Part shown: piece after piece, positions 8,959-16,472 of the stretch
How positions within the stretch are numbered: the stretch's first letter is position 1
How the letters are laid out: the number at the start of each line of letters is the position of its first letter
Source: Gemmatimonadota bacterium
Lineage (GTDB): Bacteria > Gemmatimonadota > Gemmatimonadetes > Gemmatimonadales > Gemmatimonadaceae
Length of the DNA: 35,057 bases
Direction of reading: 5' to 3'
NCBI GenBank assembly: GCA_003221805.1
Contig: QHUA01000106.1
Coordinates: 2,569-37,625, forward strand
Made by a program: the position numbers and the translations under genes
The notes under the pieces: model-generated
The model's input: only the letters and a program-made list of their open reading frames with translations
The model's database searches: none
What the model was told of the DNA's origin: nothing

Positions 8959-10032
8959 GTGAAAATGCGCGCGATGATTCTCCGCCAGCCGGGCAAATAC
9001 TCGAGCAACGCCTCGCTGCTCGAGGTGACCGACGTTGCGGCGCCAAGCGCGGGCGATGGAGAGCTCCTCGTGCGCGTCTCCGTCTGCGCAGTTTGCAGAA
9101 CGGATCTGGATGTCGTCGAAGGGCGCGTCGTTGCGCCGCGGTATCCCGTCGTCCCAGGCCATCAGGTCGTTGGCCGCGTGGCCGGCATCGGTCGCGGAGT
9201 CACTGGTTTTCGGGAAGGCGATCGCGTCGGTGTGGCGTGGATCAACTCCGCCGACGGTACCTGTCGCTGGTGCCGGGCGGGAACGGAGAACTTATGCCCG
9301 CAGTTCCGATCGACTGGTTGTGACGTCGACGGTGGCTACGCCGAGTACCTGGTTGTGCCCGCCGCCTTCGCTCACGCTATTCCGAATGAGCTAACAGATA
9401 CCGAGGCTGCCCCATTGCTGTGTGCCGGCGCCATCGGCTGGCGATCGTTGCGACTCACGCGATTGTCTGACGGAGAGCGCCTGGGGTTGTCAGGCTTCGG
9501 ATCATCTGCGCATCTGGTGCTGCAAATGGCGCGACTGCGCTATCCCGCGTCGCCGATCTATGTCTTCGCGCGCGACGAAGGGGAGCGTGCATTTGCGATG
9601 GAGCTTGGCGCGATGTGGGCCGGTAATTTCACAGATGTGCCACCGGAGCTACTCGATGCGGTAATCGACACCACGCCGGTGTGGAAGCCGATGGTCGAGC
9701 TGCTCCCAAAACTGGCGCCGGGCGGGCGCTTCGTGATTAACGCGATTCGAAAATCATCGACCGATCAGAGCGAGCTGCTCCGTCTCGACTATGCAACACA
9801 CCTATGGATGGAGCGCGAGATCAAGAGCGTCGCCAATGTGACGCGCGAAGATGTGAGACAGTTGCTCGCCTTGGCAGTGGAGACCGGCCTTCGTCCAACC
9901 GTCGAAGTATTGCCGCTCGAGCGCGCGAACGAAGCGTTGGCTCGTCTCAGCAGCGGTGCAAGAATGCGTGGCGCGATGGTGCTCAGCGTGTCCCAGTCCG
10001 CGGCACAAACAACGACTTCCAGTCTCCAGTGA
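8959..10032 (+). CDS. Zinc-binding alcohol dehydrogenase (MDR superfamily)
   Basis: 357 residues from GTG at 8959; ATG at 8965 is an equally good start, and neither has a strong ribosome site. It is a medium-chain NAD(P)-dependent alcohol dehydrogenase. Catalytic-zinc ligands are seen in CAVCRTDLD, PVVPGHQVVGRV and LLCAGAIGWRSLR. The nucleotide-binding loop reads LGLSGFGSSAHLVLQMA. The structural-zinc loop ADGTCRWCRAGTENLC has three Cys; Asp stands where the first of the four is expected. It resembles the single-gene CAD2-like ADHs that act on simple alcohols or aldehydes; the substrate is unknown. Its 3' end overlaps the convergent DUF4126 gene by 50 bases. Confidence 0.9.
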   Translation: MKMRAMILRQPGKYSSNASLLEVTDVAAPSAGDGELLVRVSVCAVCRTDLDVVEGRVVAPRYPVVPGHQVVGRVAGIGRGVTGFREGDRVGVAWINSADGTCRWCRAGTENLCPQFRSTGCDVDGGYAEYLVVPAAFAHAIPNELTDTEAAPLLCAGAIGWRSLRLTRLSDGERLGLSGFGSSAHLVLQMARLRYPASPIYVFARDEGERAFAMELGAMWAGNFTDVPPELLDAVIDTTPVWKPMVELLPKLAPGGRFVINAIRKSSTDQSELLRLDYATHLWMEREIKSVANVTREDVRQLLALAVETGLRPTVEVLPLERANEALARLSSGARMRGAMVLSVSQSAAQTTTSSLQ

Positions 10033-10597
10033 AAAAATTCCGCAGCGCACGCCACACGACTCGCACCAGAATCGCTGTGAGAATGAGCAGCAACAACGCG
10101 ATCACGAGCGCCAGTACCGGGTGATGCCAGATCAGATAACTCAGCGTCGCTAGCACACTGAGCTCCGCGAAGTTTACGACACCGTTCGTCACCGGCTCGG
10201 GTGAGGTATCGACAGCTACTCTCAGTCCCAGCTTGGTGAGGTGAGTCGCGAGGCCAAGGCCACCGCCAAGGAGTCCCGCCGCAAGTACAATCGATGGATT
10301 GGCGTGCCATGCAGTCGCGACCGCGAGAACCGCGGCGGCTGGCGGCCGAATGAAAGTGTGCGCGGTTTCCCAAAGCGATGCGACGCCGGGAATGAGCGTC
10401 GCCAGGAATTCAATCAGCGCGAGAACTGTAGAGATCGCGATGATCACTGGGTTGGTGAGCCCAGTGAGCAAGCCACCGGGTGGAGTGATCCAGCCGAATC
10501 GCGCCGCCCAACCCAGGAGCGCGACGGACGCGTAAAGGCTTATCCCCGACAGGTAGGCGAGGCCGAGCGATTGAGCGAGAGTAATTAGCGAAGCCAC
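9983..10597 (-). CDS. DUF4126 family membrane protein
   Basis: 204 residues with about five hydrophobic segments. Typical DUF4126 pieces are SLGLAYLSGISLYASVALLG at the N-terminus, GLGLATHLTKLGLRVAVDTS in the middle, and SPEPVTNGVVNFAELSVLAT before the final TM helix. The function of the family is not known; it is an inner-membrane protein. The gene stands alone on the minus strand, and its last 50 bases overlap the end of the alcohol dehydrogenase in the opposite orientation, so the two transcripts are partly antisense. Confidence 0.85.
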   Translation of the reverse strand: MASLITLAQSLGLAYLSGISLYASVALLGWAARFGWITPPGGLLTGLTNPVIIAISTVLALIEFLATLIPGVASLWETAHTFIRPPAAAVLAVATAWHANPSIVLAAGLLGGGLGLATHLTKLGLRVAVDTSPEPVTNGVVNFAELSVLATLSYLIWHHPVLALVIALLLLILTAILVRVVWRALRNFFTGDWKSLFVPRTGTR

Positions 10598-10709
10598 GCG
10601 AGGAAATAGCGCTCCGATTCTTCATTTGTTCAACCCAGCCATGGCCGGCTCTTTGCGCCCTCAGGAACCCAAGCGCAGCACGCAGCTCAATCGATGAGGG
10701 CATCAAATC

Positions 10710-11753
10710 ATGAACAAGAGATGCTGGATTCAAGTGATACTGCTCCCCTTCGCCATCGCGGCGCTGGGTTCGAGCGTTCAGGCACAGGGAAAGGGTAAAG
10801 GACAGGGCGCCGAAAAAGCGAATCAAGGCCAGGAACGCGGTGGCCCGAAACCGGAGAAGACGAAAGCGGCGCCCGCAACCGCGATGGGTCCGACAATGAC
10901 CCAACAGCGGGGTAAGCCAGCCAATACTGGTCAGCCTCGCGCGGCTGAAAACCGCCCAGAACACGCCCCGCCGGGGCGCGCTGTTGCAGCGGGAAGAAAC
11001 AATGTTTCCCATGACAATCTTCCGGCCTCGGCCAACGCCTCTCCCCGCGCGAGTGTCGCTTCGGCTCCTAACCGCGGACGAGAGATCAGCCGCCTTGCCC
11101 GTGATCTGACTCAAAGCGAAGTGCGTCCCTCGGTTCAACGTTTTGTGGTGAGCAACCGTGCTGCCGAGCACGTCACCGGTGGCGCGATCGCCTACGCGCT
11201 TGCTCGTGGCATTCCCGATAATGCGGTCGTGATTGCACCGTCGGGGAACGACGTCTGGGTGCGCAACAAGCGAGGTGATGCACTTCTCGTCCTCGACGAC
11301 GACCGCGCCCGCAATCTGGGGGCGTGGCAAGTCTCTCCCCTCGCCGAACCCGTCAAGGAGGGAGCGCCCAGTTTCTGCCGATCCGGCGCCGGCCATCCCG
11401 TCTGGGGTCGCCAATGGTGTCTCGAGAAGGGATTTGGTCTCGGAACGTCACCGAATGTGGAATGGGCTGCGGCGCGTGACATCGGCGATCTGGTTTACGT
11501 GCGCCCGGTAACCACAACAACGCTGGCCGAGAACGCACTGCTGAACCTGCTCGGCCCCGTCGCGTTCGACAGACTCGCGCTTCACGCTTTGACGCTGGGG
11601 TACACGGATCCACTAACCGGAGTCTGGCGGAGCGACGCCACGGGTCCGACTGTGTTGCTCGTGAACTCGGGACCGTATCCGGTCGCGGAGCTGGTCGACG
11701 GCAACCGCGACCAGCGTCCGGATTTGATGCTGGTGGCTCTGAGGCCCTGGTGA
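10710..11753 (+). CDS. Exported protein of unknown function with basic low-complexity linker
   Basis: 347 residues. A signal peptide (MNKRCW, a hydrophobic core, then SSVQAQ) is followed by about 100 residues rich in Gly, Lys, Pro, Ala and Gln, a disordered linker. The C-terminal 200 residues look folded. They contain a two-cysteine segment CRSGAGHPVWGRQWC followed by KGFGLG, which probably forms a disulfide. No enzymatic motif was recognised. A weak GAGGG lies 11 bases upstream of the ATG. The product is probably periplasmic or surface-located. The gene ends 7 bases before a long palindrome that separates it from citrate synthase. Confidence 0.7.
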   Translation: MNKRCWIQVILLPFAIAALGSSVQAQGKGKGQGAEKANQGQERGGPKPEKTKAAPATAMGPTMTQQRGKPANTGQPRAAENRPEHAPPGRAVAAGRNNVSHDNLPASANASPRASVASAPNRGREISRLARDLTQSEVRPSVQRFVVSNRAAEHVTGGAIAYALARGIPDNAVVIAPSGNDVWVRNKRGDALLVLDDDRARNLGAWQVSPLAEPVKEGAPSFCRSGAGHPVWGRQWCLEKGFGLGTSPNVEWAAARDIGDLVYVRPVTTTTLAENALLNLLGPVAFDRLALHALTLGYTDPLTGVWRSDATGPTVLLVNSGPYPVAELVDGNRDQRPDLMLVALRPW

Positions 11754-11760
11754 CGGCAAA

Positions 11761-11940
11761 GCAACTGAACGGGTGCGAGGTGCGAGTGGCGTAGCGGACA
11801 GCGTTCAGTTCACAACGTCGTGACGTCACGGACGCCATTCAAGCCAGTGGCAGTGCCTCTCAAGCTACAGAGACAAGTCAGGGCGTAGTGAACTCGAAAC
11901 TGGCAACTACGCTACTCACACCTCGCACCCGTTCAGTTGC
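11761..11940. repeat. 180-bp imperfect palindrome between convergent genes
   Basis: The left arm 11761-11794 and the right arm 11907-11940 are inverted copies matching at 32 of 34 positions. The match continues weakly inward (for example AGTTCAC on both sides). The element fills the whole spacer between the exported orphan and gltA. The right edge overlaps the 13-mer that also occurs at 1768-1780. There is no T tract, so it is more like an interspersed hairpin element than a simple terminator. Confidence 0.75.
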
Positions 11941-11944
11941 AGTT

Positions 11945-13366
11945 TCAGTTGCCCTTTTTGGTCAGCTTAGTTCGGTACGCCCTCTCCGCCGGCCCGATGT
12001 ATATCTGTCGCGGCCGCGCGATCTTCTGCTCCTTGTCGAGCAGCATCTCCTCCCATTGCGCGAGCCACCCGGCCATCCGCGCGATGGCGAAGAGAACGGT
12101 GAAGAAGTCCACCGGGAAAGCCATCGAGCGATAGATCAGCCCGGTGTAGAAATCGACGTTCGGATACAGCTTGCGCGAGGTGAAGTACTCGTCGGATAGC
12201 GCGATGCGCTCCAGCTCCAGCGCTATCTCCAGATCCTTGTCGACGCCGACGACCTTGAGCACATCGTCGGCCAGCTTCTTCACGATTTTGGCGCCCGGGT
12301 CGTAGCTCTTGTAGACGCGGTGGCCGAATCCCATCAGGCGGCCGCCCTGCCCGCTCTTCACGCTCTCGATGAACTTGGGCACGTTCCTGACGTTGCCGAT
12401 CTCGGTGATCATGCGCAGCACCTGCTCGTTCGCGCCGCCGTGCAGGGGCCCGAACAGCGCGGCAACACCGGCGGAGACGGCCGAGAACGGATCGACGTGC
12501 GATGATCCGACGGAGCGGACGGCGTTGGTCGAGGCATTCTGCTCGTGGTCGGCGTGGAGAATGAACAGGATCTCCAGCGCGCGCGTAAAAATTGGATTTG
12601 CCTCGTACTTCGACTCGCTCATCCGCGCGATCATCGACAGGAAATTCTCGACGTAGGAGAGCCGGTTGTCGGGATAGACGAAGGGCAGCCCCTTCACGTG
12701 TCGGTAGGAGAACGCAGCGATCGTCGGCGTCTTCGCCAGCAGACGAATGATCGAGATGTTGCGCTCCGTCTCGTCGAAGATATTGCGCGAACTCGGATAG
12801 AACGACGCCAGTCCAGCGATGGAGCTATTGAGCATTGCCATCGGGTGCGCGTCGTAGCGGAAGCCCTCGAGGAATTTCCGGAAATTCTCGTGCACGTACG
12901 TGTGAAACGTCACGTCGTGCACGAACTGGTCGTACTCCTGCTGCGTTGGGAGCTCGCCGTGTCGCAGCAGCCAGGCGACCTCGAGAAACGTGGCGCCTTC
13001 CGCCAGCTGCTCGATCGGATATCCCCGATAACGCAGAATTCCCTTGTCGCCATCGATGAAGGTGATGGCGCTGCGGCACGAAGCCGTGTTGAGGAAAGCT
13101 GGATCGTAGCTTACAAGACCCAGATCGTCAGGGTCGTCTGTCTTTATTTTCTTGAGGTCCGGCGCGCGAAGGGCGTCGTCGGCGATCGGAACGGTGTACG
13201 TCTTGTTGGTGCGGGTGTCCTTTATCTCGAGCGCGCTCCCTGAAGGTGCAGCGGCGGCAGTAGCGGGCACGGCGTGGGCAGACGGCTTGGCTGAGTTCTT
13301 GGTTGCTGAGGAAGTCGCTTTGGTGGAGTTCTTTTTGGGTGGTGCGGTCGTACCAGACTTGGGCAT
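11945..13366 (-). CDS. gltA: Citrate synthase
   Basis: 473 residues. It condenses oxaloacetate and acetyl-CoA into citrate in the TCA cycle. The catalytic core is intact: LHADHEQNAST with its His near residue 271, GPLHGGANE with His near 309, MGFGHRVYK, and the Asp in NVDFYTG. The first 45 residues are an unusual tail rich in Ala, Lys, Ser and Thr, poor in hydrophobic residues, and not a signal peptide. The start is supported by GGAG 7 bases upstream; a later start would remove the tail but has no better ribosome site. The sequence around ITFIDGDKGILRYRGYPIE is the type II (E. coli-like) pattern. The gene is monocistronic and diverges from the small membrane protein. Confidence 0.96.
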   Translation of the reverse strand: MPKSGTTAPPKKNSTKATSSATKNSAKPSAHAVPATAAAAPSGSALEIKDTRTNKTYTVPIADDALRAPDLKKIKTDDPDDLGLVSYDPAFLNTASCRSAITFIDGDKGILRYRGYPIEQLAEGATFLEVAWLLRHGELPTQQEYDQFVHDVTFHTYVHENFRKFLEGFRYDAHPMAMLNSSIAGLASFYPSSRNIFDETERNISIIRLLAKTPTIAAFSYRHVKGLPFVYPDNRLSYVENFLSMIARMSESKYEANPIFTRALEILFILHADHEQNASTNAVRSVGSSHVDPFSAVSAGVAALFGPLHGGANEQVLRMITEIGNVRNVPKFIESVKSGQGGRLMGFGHRVYKSYDPGAKIVKKLADDVLKVVGVDKDLEIALELERIALSDEYFTSRKLYPNVDFYTGLIYRSMAFPVDFFTVLFAIARMAGWLAQWEEMLLDKEQKIARPRQIYIGPAERAYRTKLTKKGN

Positions 13367-13446
13367 GCTGTTCTCCGGGTGATAATCAAATTTAGCGCAA
13401 GCCCAACCCGGGCGATAACCATATTGAAGGCGACAGGGAGAGTCTA

Positions 13447-13869
13447 ATGGCGTTTTATCGCAGGGTAACGGGCGCGTTGCCCGATCCTGAAATCATGATG
13501 CTGCCGATTCCATCGCGTCGCGTTTTCGTGCTCCGGATGGTGCGCAGCACTGCCGTCGCGCTCGGCGTGATCGCCGCCGGAGTGTTCATCGGCATGATCG
13601 GCTATCACTGGATCGGCCGACTCAGTTGGGAAGAATCATTCTACTATGCGTCGATGATTCTCTCCGGTGAGGGGCCGCCGCCCGATCCAACGCTCGCCGC
13701 CGCGCAGTTGGTGCGTTTACACATCTTCGCCGGTTTCTACGCGTTATTCAGCGGCGTGACTTTCATCACGATGGTGGGCGTCTTGTTGGGACCGGCGATC
13801 CATCGCTTCCTGCATCGATTCCATCTGGAGATCGCGGTGCACGACGAGCCAGACAGCAAAGAGTCTTGA
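13447..13869 (+). CDS. Small two-TM membrane protein, K+-channel pore-like
   Basis: 140 residues with a ribosome site GGGAG upstream of the ATG. A first TM helix (about 30-58) is followed by WEESFYYASMILSGEGPPP, which has the length and position of a pore helix and filter loop. A second TM helix then ends in a conserved-looking basic tail RFLHRFHLE. The order TM-pore-TM and the phrase FYALFSGVTFITMVG resemble two-TM potassium channel modules, but the TVGYG filter is absent; LSGEGPPP stands in its place. Treat it as a divergent channel-fold protein of unknown function. It diverges from gltA and converges on the RCC1 gene with a strong hairpin between. Confidence 0.6.
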   Translation: MAFYRRVTGALPDPEIMMLPIPSRRVFVLRMVRSTAVALGVIAAGVFIGMIGYHWIGRLSWEESFYYASMILSGEGPPPDPTLAAAQLVRLHIFAGFYALFSGVTFITMVGVLLGPAIHRFLHRFHLEIAVHDEPDSKES

Positions 13870-13916
13870 GCAATCACGAGGAACCGCCAGACGACTCGGT
13901 CCTCGTGATTTCTCAA
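13866..13916. terminator. Hairpin terminator between convergent genes
   Basis: AATCACGAGG (13872-13881) pairs perfectly with CCTCGTGATT (13901-13910). The stem extends inward by ACCG/CGGT after a single bulged A, and outward by TTGAG/CTCAA after one mismatch. It begins in the stop codon of the membrane-protein gene and fills the 59-bp spacer, so it probably serves both strands. No long T tract is present. Confidence 0.7.
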
Positions 13917-13928
13917 GTTCTCTCCGGG

Positions 13929-15815
13929 TTACGGCGTCGCGAACGTCAGTCCGCCCAGCACTGGTGTGGGAACCGAAACGTTGCTGAAGTTCCCCGTTCC
14001 AAGCTGTCCATACGCACCGTAGCCCCAACACTTCGCCGCACCCGACGTGGTGATGCCGCAAGTGTGGTAAATGCCGGTAGTGATCGTGGCCCACTGATCT
14101 CCGCCACTCACTAGCGTTGGAGTGGGGACGGACCAACTGGCAAATCCCAAACCCAGACCGCCAAACCCGTTGTAGCCCCAGCAATAGACGTCACCGGACG
14201 TTGCACGGGCGCAGACGTGATAACTCAATCCCGTAAACAGTTCCGTGAAATTCAGTCCGCCACTCACGGCCGTCGGCGTGTTTACGTCGGATCCGTAAGT
14301 GCCGTTGCCGACGCCCCCGGCAGCGTTATAGCCCCAGCAATACGCGGCTCCGCTCGCCTCGAGTCCACAGGTGTTGAAACCGTAGACGCCGATGGAAGCG
14401 AAAGTGTGGCCGCCGATGACGGGCGTCGGATTGGCGACAGCGTATGGCGGAACGGCATTGTTGAACGTTCCAATCCCCAGCTGCCCCTGAAAATTGTAGC
14501 CCCAACAAATCAACTGGTTTGCCGTTGTAAGACCGCAGGCGTGAAAGGTACCGGCATCCAATACCTTGAACGTATAGCCGCCGGTCACAGCGGTGGGGGT
14601 CGAGTGATTTACGTTGTCTCCTGTGCCGAGCGATCCGTAGCCGTTGTATCCCCAGCAGAACGCGGCGCCCCCGAGGTCCAGCCCGCAGGTGTAGTACGCG
14701 CCCGCGGTGATTGAGCGGAAGGTGTGACCACCACCAACCTGCACCGGCAGCGAGGAGCTCGCGAAGGCACTCTGCCCCAACGTTCCGTACCCGCCTTCGC
14801 CCCAGCACCAAACGCTCCCGTCCGTCTGAAGTCCGCACGAATGCAGGTATCCAATGGCGAGAGAGATGAAACTATGACCGCCGGAAACGGCCTGAGGCGT
14901 AGCAAAGAATCCGAGCGTGCTGACGCCGAGCTGGCCGTCGGAATTGTAGCCCCAGCAATGGGTGCCGCCGGTGGTAGCGAGAGCACATGTGTGGAAGTAG
15001 CCAGCCGAGGTGGTCACAACTCCACTCCGCACCGTCAGCGTTGCACTTCCCATCACTCCCGCCGCAGCAGCGCTGATCGTGGCCTGTCCGTCGCTCGCGG
15101 CGGTCGCCAAACCACTCTGGTTCACGTTCGCGACCGCTGTGTTGTTGCTCGCCCACGTGACTGGAATTCCTGTGAGGGCAGCCCCGTGCAAATCGTAGAG
15201 ATTCGCTATGTATTGCTGTGTGTTGCCCACTCCAATCGTCGAGGCCAAAGGCACGACATCGATGCGCGACAGAAACCCCGACTCGACGCGAAACTTTATT
15301 GGCAAAGTGCGTCCGTCGAGTAGCGGAATGTACTCGTTGGTGTTTACGTTCCGGAGCTCCTTACCAGACTCTACAACATCGACGTCGGCGTAACCCAGGG
15401 TTACATCGCCAACGAGAACCGTGATTCGGTAGGTTTTTGTCGCATCCAGGTTGAACACGTCGGTGTGCCAGTTCACCTGATACTGGCCGTCGGTGAGCGT
15501 CACCCTCTCCCCGTCGGAGCCAGACGTCATTGAGTAAGAGGCCATTGTCGTGGCACACGTAGCCGCGCTCATTACGCAGATCTGGACCGACGGCGACAAC
15601 ACCGGATCGAATGTCCCGGCTGTTGTCGGGTTTGAAACCATCGGCGGCAGGAAATAAAAGTGCGGCTTCCCGCTGCTGTGGACCGCGTCCGAGATGACGG
15701 AGCTCGGTTGTAACTCGCTGCTGCGCGGACGCGGGTCGGTGACGGAGTTGTCCGCGCAGCCAATCAATGCGGCTGCGCCGCCCATCATTAGGATTTGTTC
15801 GATAGCACGTTTCAT
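13929..15815 (-). CDS. Lipoprotein with bacterial Ig domain and seven RCC1 repeats
   Basis: 628 residues. A signal peptide ends in the lipobox ALIGC near residue 20, so the product is a lipoprotein at the outer envelope. About 150 residues of unassigned domain follow. A Big_2-type Ig domain (IDVVPLASTIGVGNTQQY to ATLTV) then leads into seven RCC1-type repeats. Each repeat has a C-x9/10-CWG core (CWGYNSDGQLG, CWGEGGYGTLG, and so on), the right number to close a seven-bladed propeller. The paired cysteines in every blade suggest one disulfide per blade, which fits an extracytoplasmic site. GAGGAG lies 6 bases from the ATG. It follows the BamE-like gene by 50 bases and may be co-transcribed. A ligand is not evident. 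Confidence 0.88.
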   Translation of the reverse strand: MKRAIEQILMMGGAAALIGCADNSVTDPRPRSSELQPSSVISDAVHSSGKPHFYFLPPMVSNPTTAGTFDPVLSPSVQICVMSAATCATTMASYSMTSGSDGERVTLTDGQYQVNWHTDVFNLDATKTYRITVLVGDVTLGYADVDVVESGKELRNVNTNEYIPLLDGRTLPIKFRVESGFLSRIDVVPLASTIGVGNTQQYIANLYDLHGAALTGIPVTWASNNTAVANVNQSGLATAASDGQATISAAAAGVMGSATLTVRSGVVTTSAGYFHTCALATTGGTHCWGYNSDGQLGVSTLGFFATPQAVSGGHSFISLAIGYLHSCGLQTDGSVWCWGEGGYGTLGQSAFASSSLPVQVGGGHTFRSITAGAYYTCGLDLGGAAFCWGYNGYGSLGTGDNVNHSTPTAVTGGYTFKVLDAGTFHACGLTTANQLICWGYNFQGQLGIGTFNNAVPPYAVANPTPVIGGHTFASIGVYGFNTCGLEASGAAYCWGYNAAGGVGNGTYGSDVNTPTAVSGGLNFTELFTGLSYHVCARATSGDVYCWGYNGFGGLGLGFASWSVPTPTLVSGGDQWATITTGIYHTCGITTSGAAKCWGYGAYGQLGTGNFSNVSVPTPVLGGLTFATP

Positions 15816-15865
15816 CGTGTCTCCTCGGAGTTATGGGGTCCAAAGCAGCAGCTGTCCGCGCGCAT

Positions 15866-16342
15866 CTATCGCGCGGCCAGCAGCGTGATCTCGACCGCGC
15901 GCCCGTTGGCGATCTCCGCCGACAACGTCCAGCCGCGGCCGACGAAGTCGATGAATCGGCCGGAGTTGCGGACGCGCACCGGCGTCCCCCAGCTCGCGAA
16001 GACTTGCTGCGTGGCGTCGCCGACTCGCACTTCGCGCACGACGCCAGCGCCGCGTTTGCTGACCACGATCGCGTTCACGCCTGGCGCGTCCTCCCGCCAG
16101 ATCACGGTGATCCCGCGCGCCGGATACTCCCAGAAGCGCATTCCGAGCGAGGTCTGCTGGCGGTCGGGCGACCCGAGCATAGCGCCGACATCGCGAGGGG
16201 TCATCCCGAGGGTGACGCCCGCAACGGCAGGCGCTTTCACTTGCGCCGACGGCATTGCCAGTGGCGTCGCCAGAAGCCCGATCACCGTCAGCACGAAGGT
16301 GACTCTCACGAACCGCAAAGCCGGTAAACGGAAGGCTATCAT
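15866..16342 (-). CDS. Exported small protein with duplicated BamE-like motif
   Basis: 158 residues. The hydrophobic N-terminal segment (VTFVLTVIGLLATPLAMPSAQ) is a signal peptide. The mature part has two copies of a short motif: VTLGMTPRDVGAMLGSPDRQ and, about 60 residues later, VRVGDATQQVFASWGTPVRV. The pattern G-M-[TS]-x3-V-x3-LG-x-P is that of the SmpA/OmlA (BamE) fold used in many small periplasmic proteins. There is no lipobox Cys, so it is probably soluble in the periplasm. It is first in a likely two-gene transcript with the RCC1 lipoprotein and diverges from the SARP regulator. The function is unknown; a tandem BamE-like fold is inferred from motif spacing only. Confidence 0.65.
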   Translation of the reverse strand: MIAFRLPALRFVRVTFVLTVIGLLATPLAMPSAQVKAPAVAGVTLGMTPRDVGAMLGSPDRQQTSLGMRFWEYPARGITVIWREDAPGVNAIVVSKRGAGVVREVRVGDATQQVFASWGTPVRVRNSGRFIDFVGRGWTLSAEIANGRAVEITLLAAR

Positions 16343-16472
16343 CGCTGTGTCCCCCTCGAAGAGCGGCCGAACCCGTAGTCGAGGGCCAATCTGAGAGCCC
16401 GGAGCTACGCGCTCGTCTCACCGGCGTTACATTCGGCGTCACGGTCGATTTTTTTTTGCCGCTGGAGGCAGG

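Noticed and set aside
12545-13243. Plus-strand open frame of 232 codons opposite citrate synthase
   Set aside because: Mirror-image codon bias of gltA; no recognisable protein motif.
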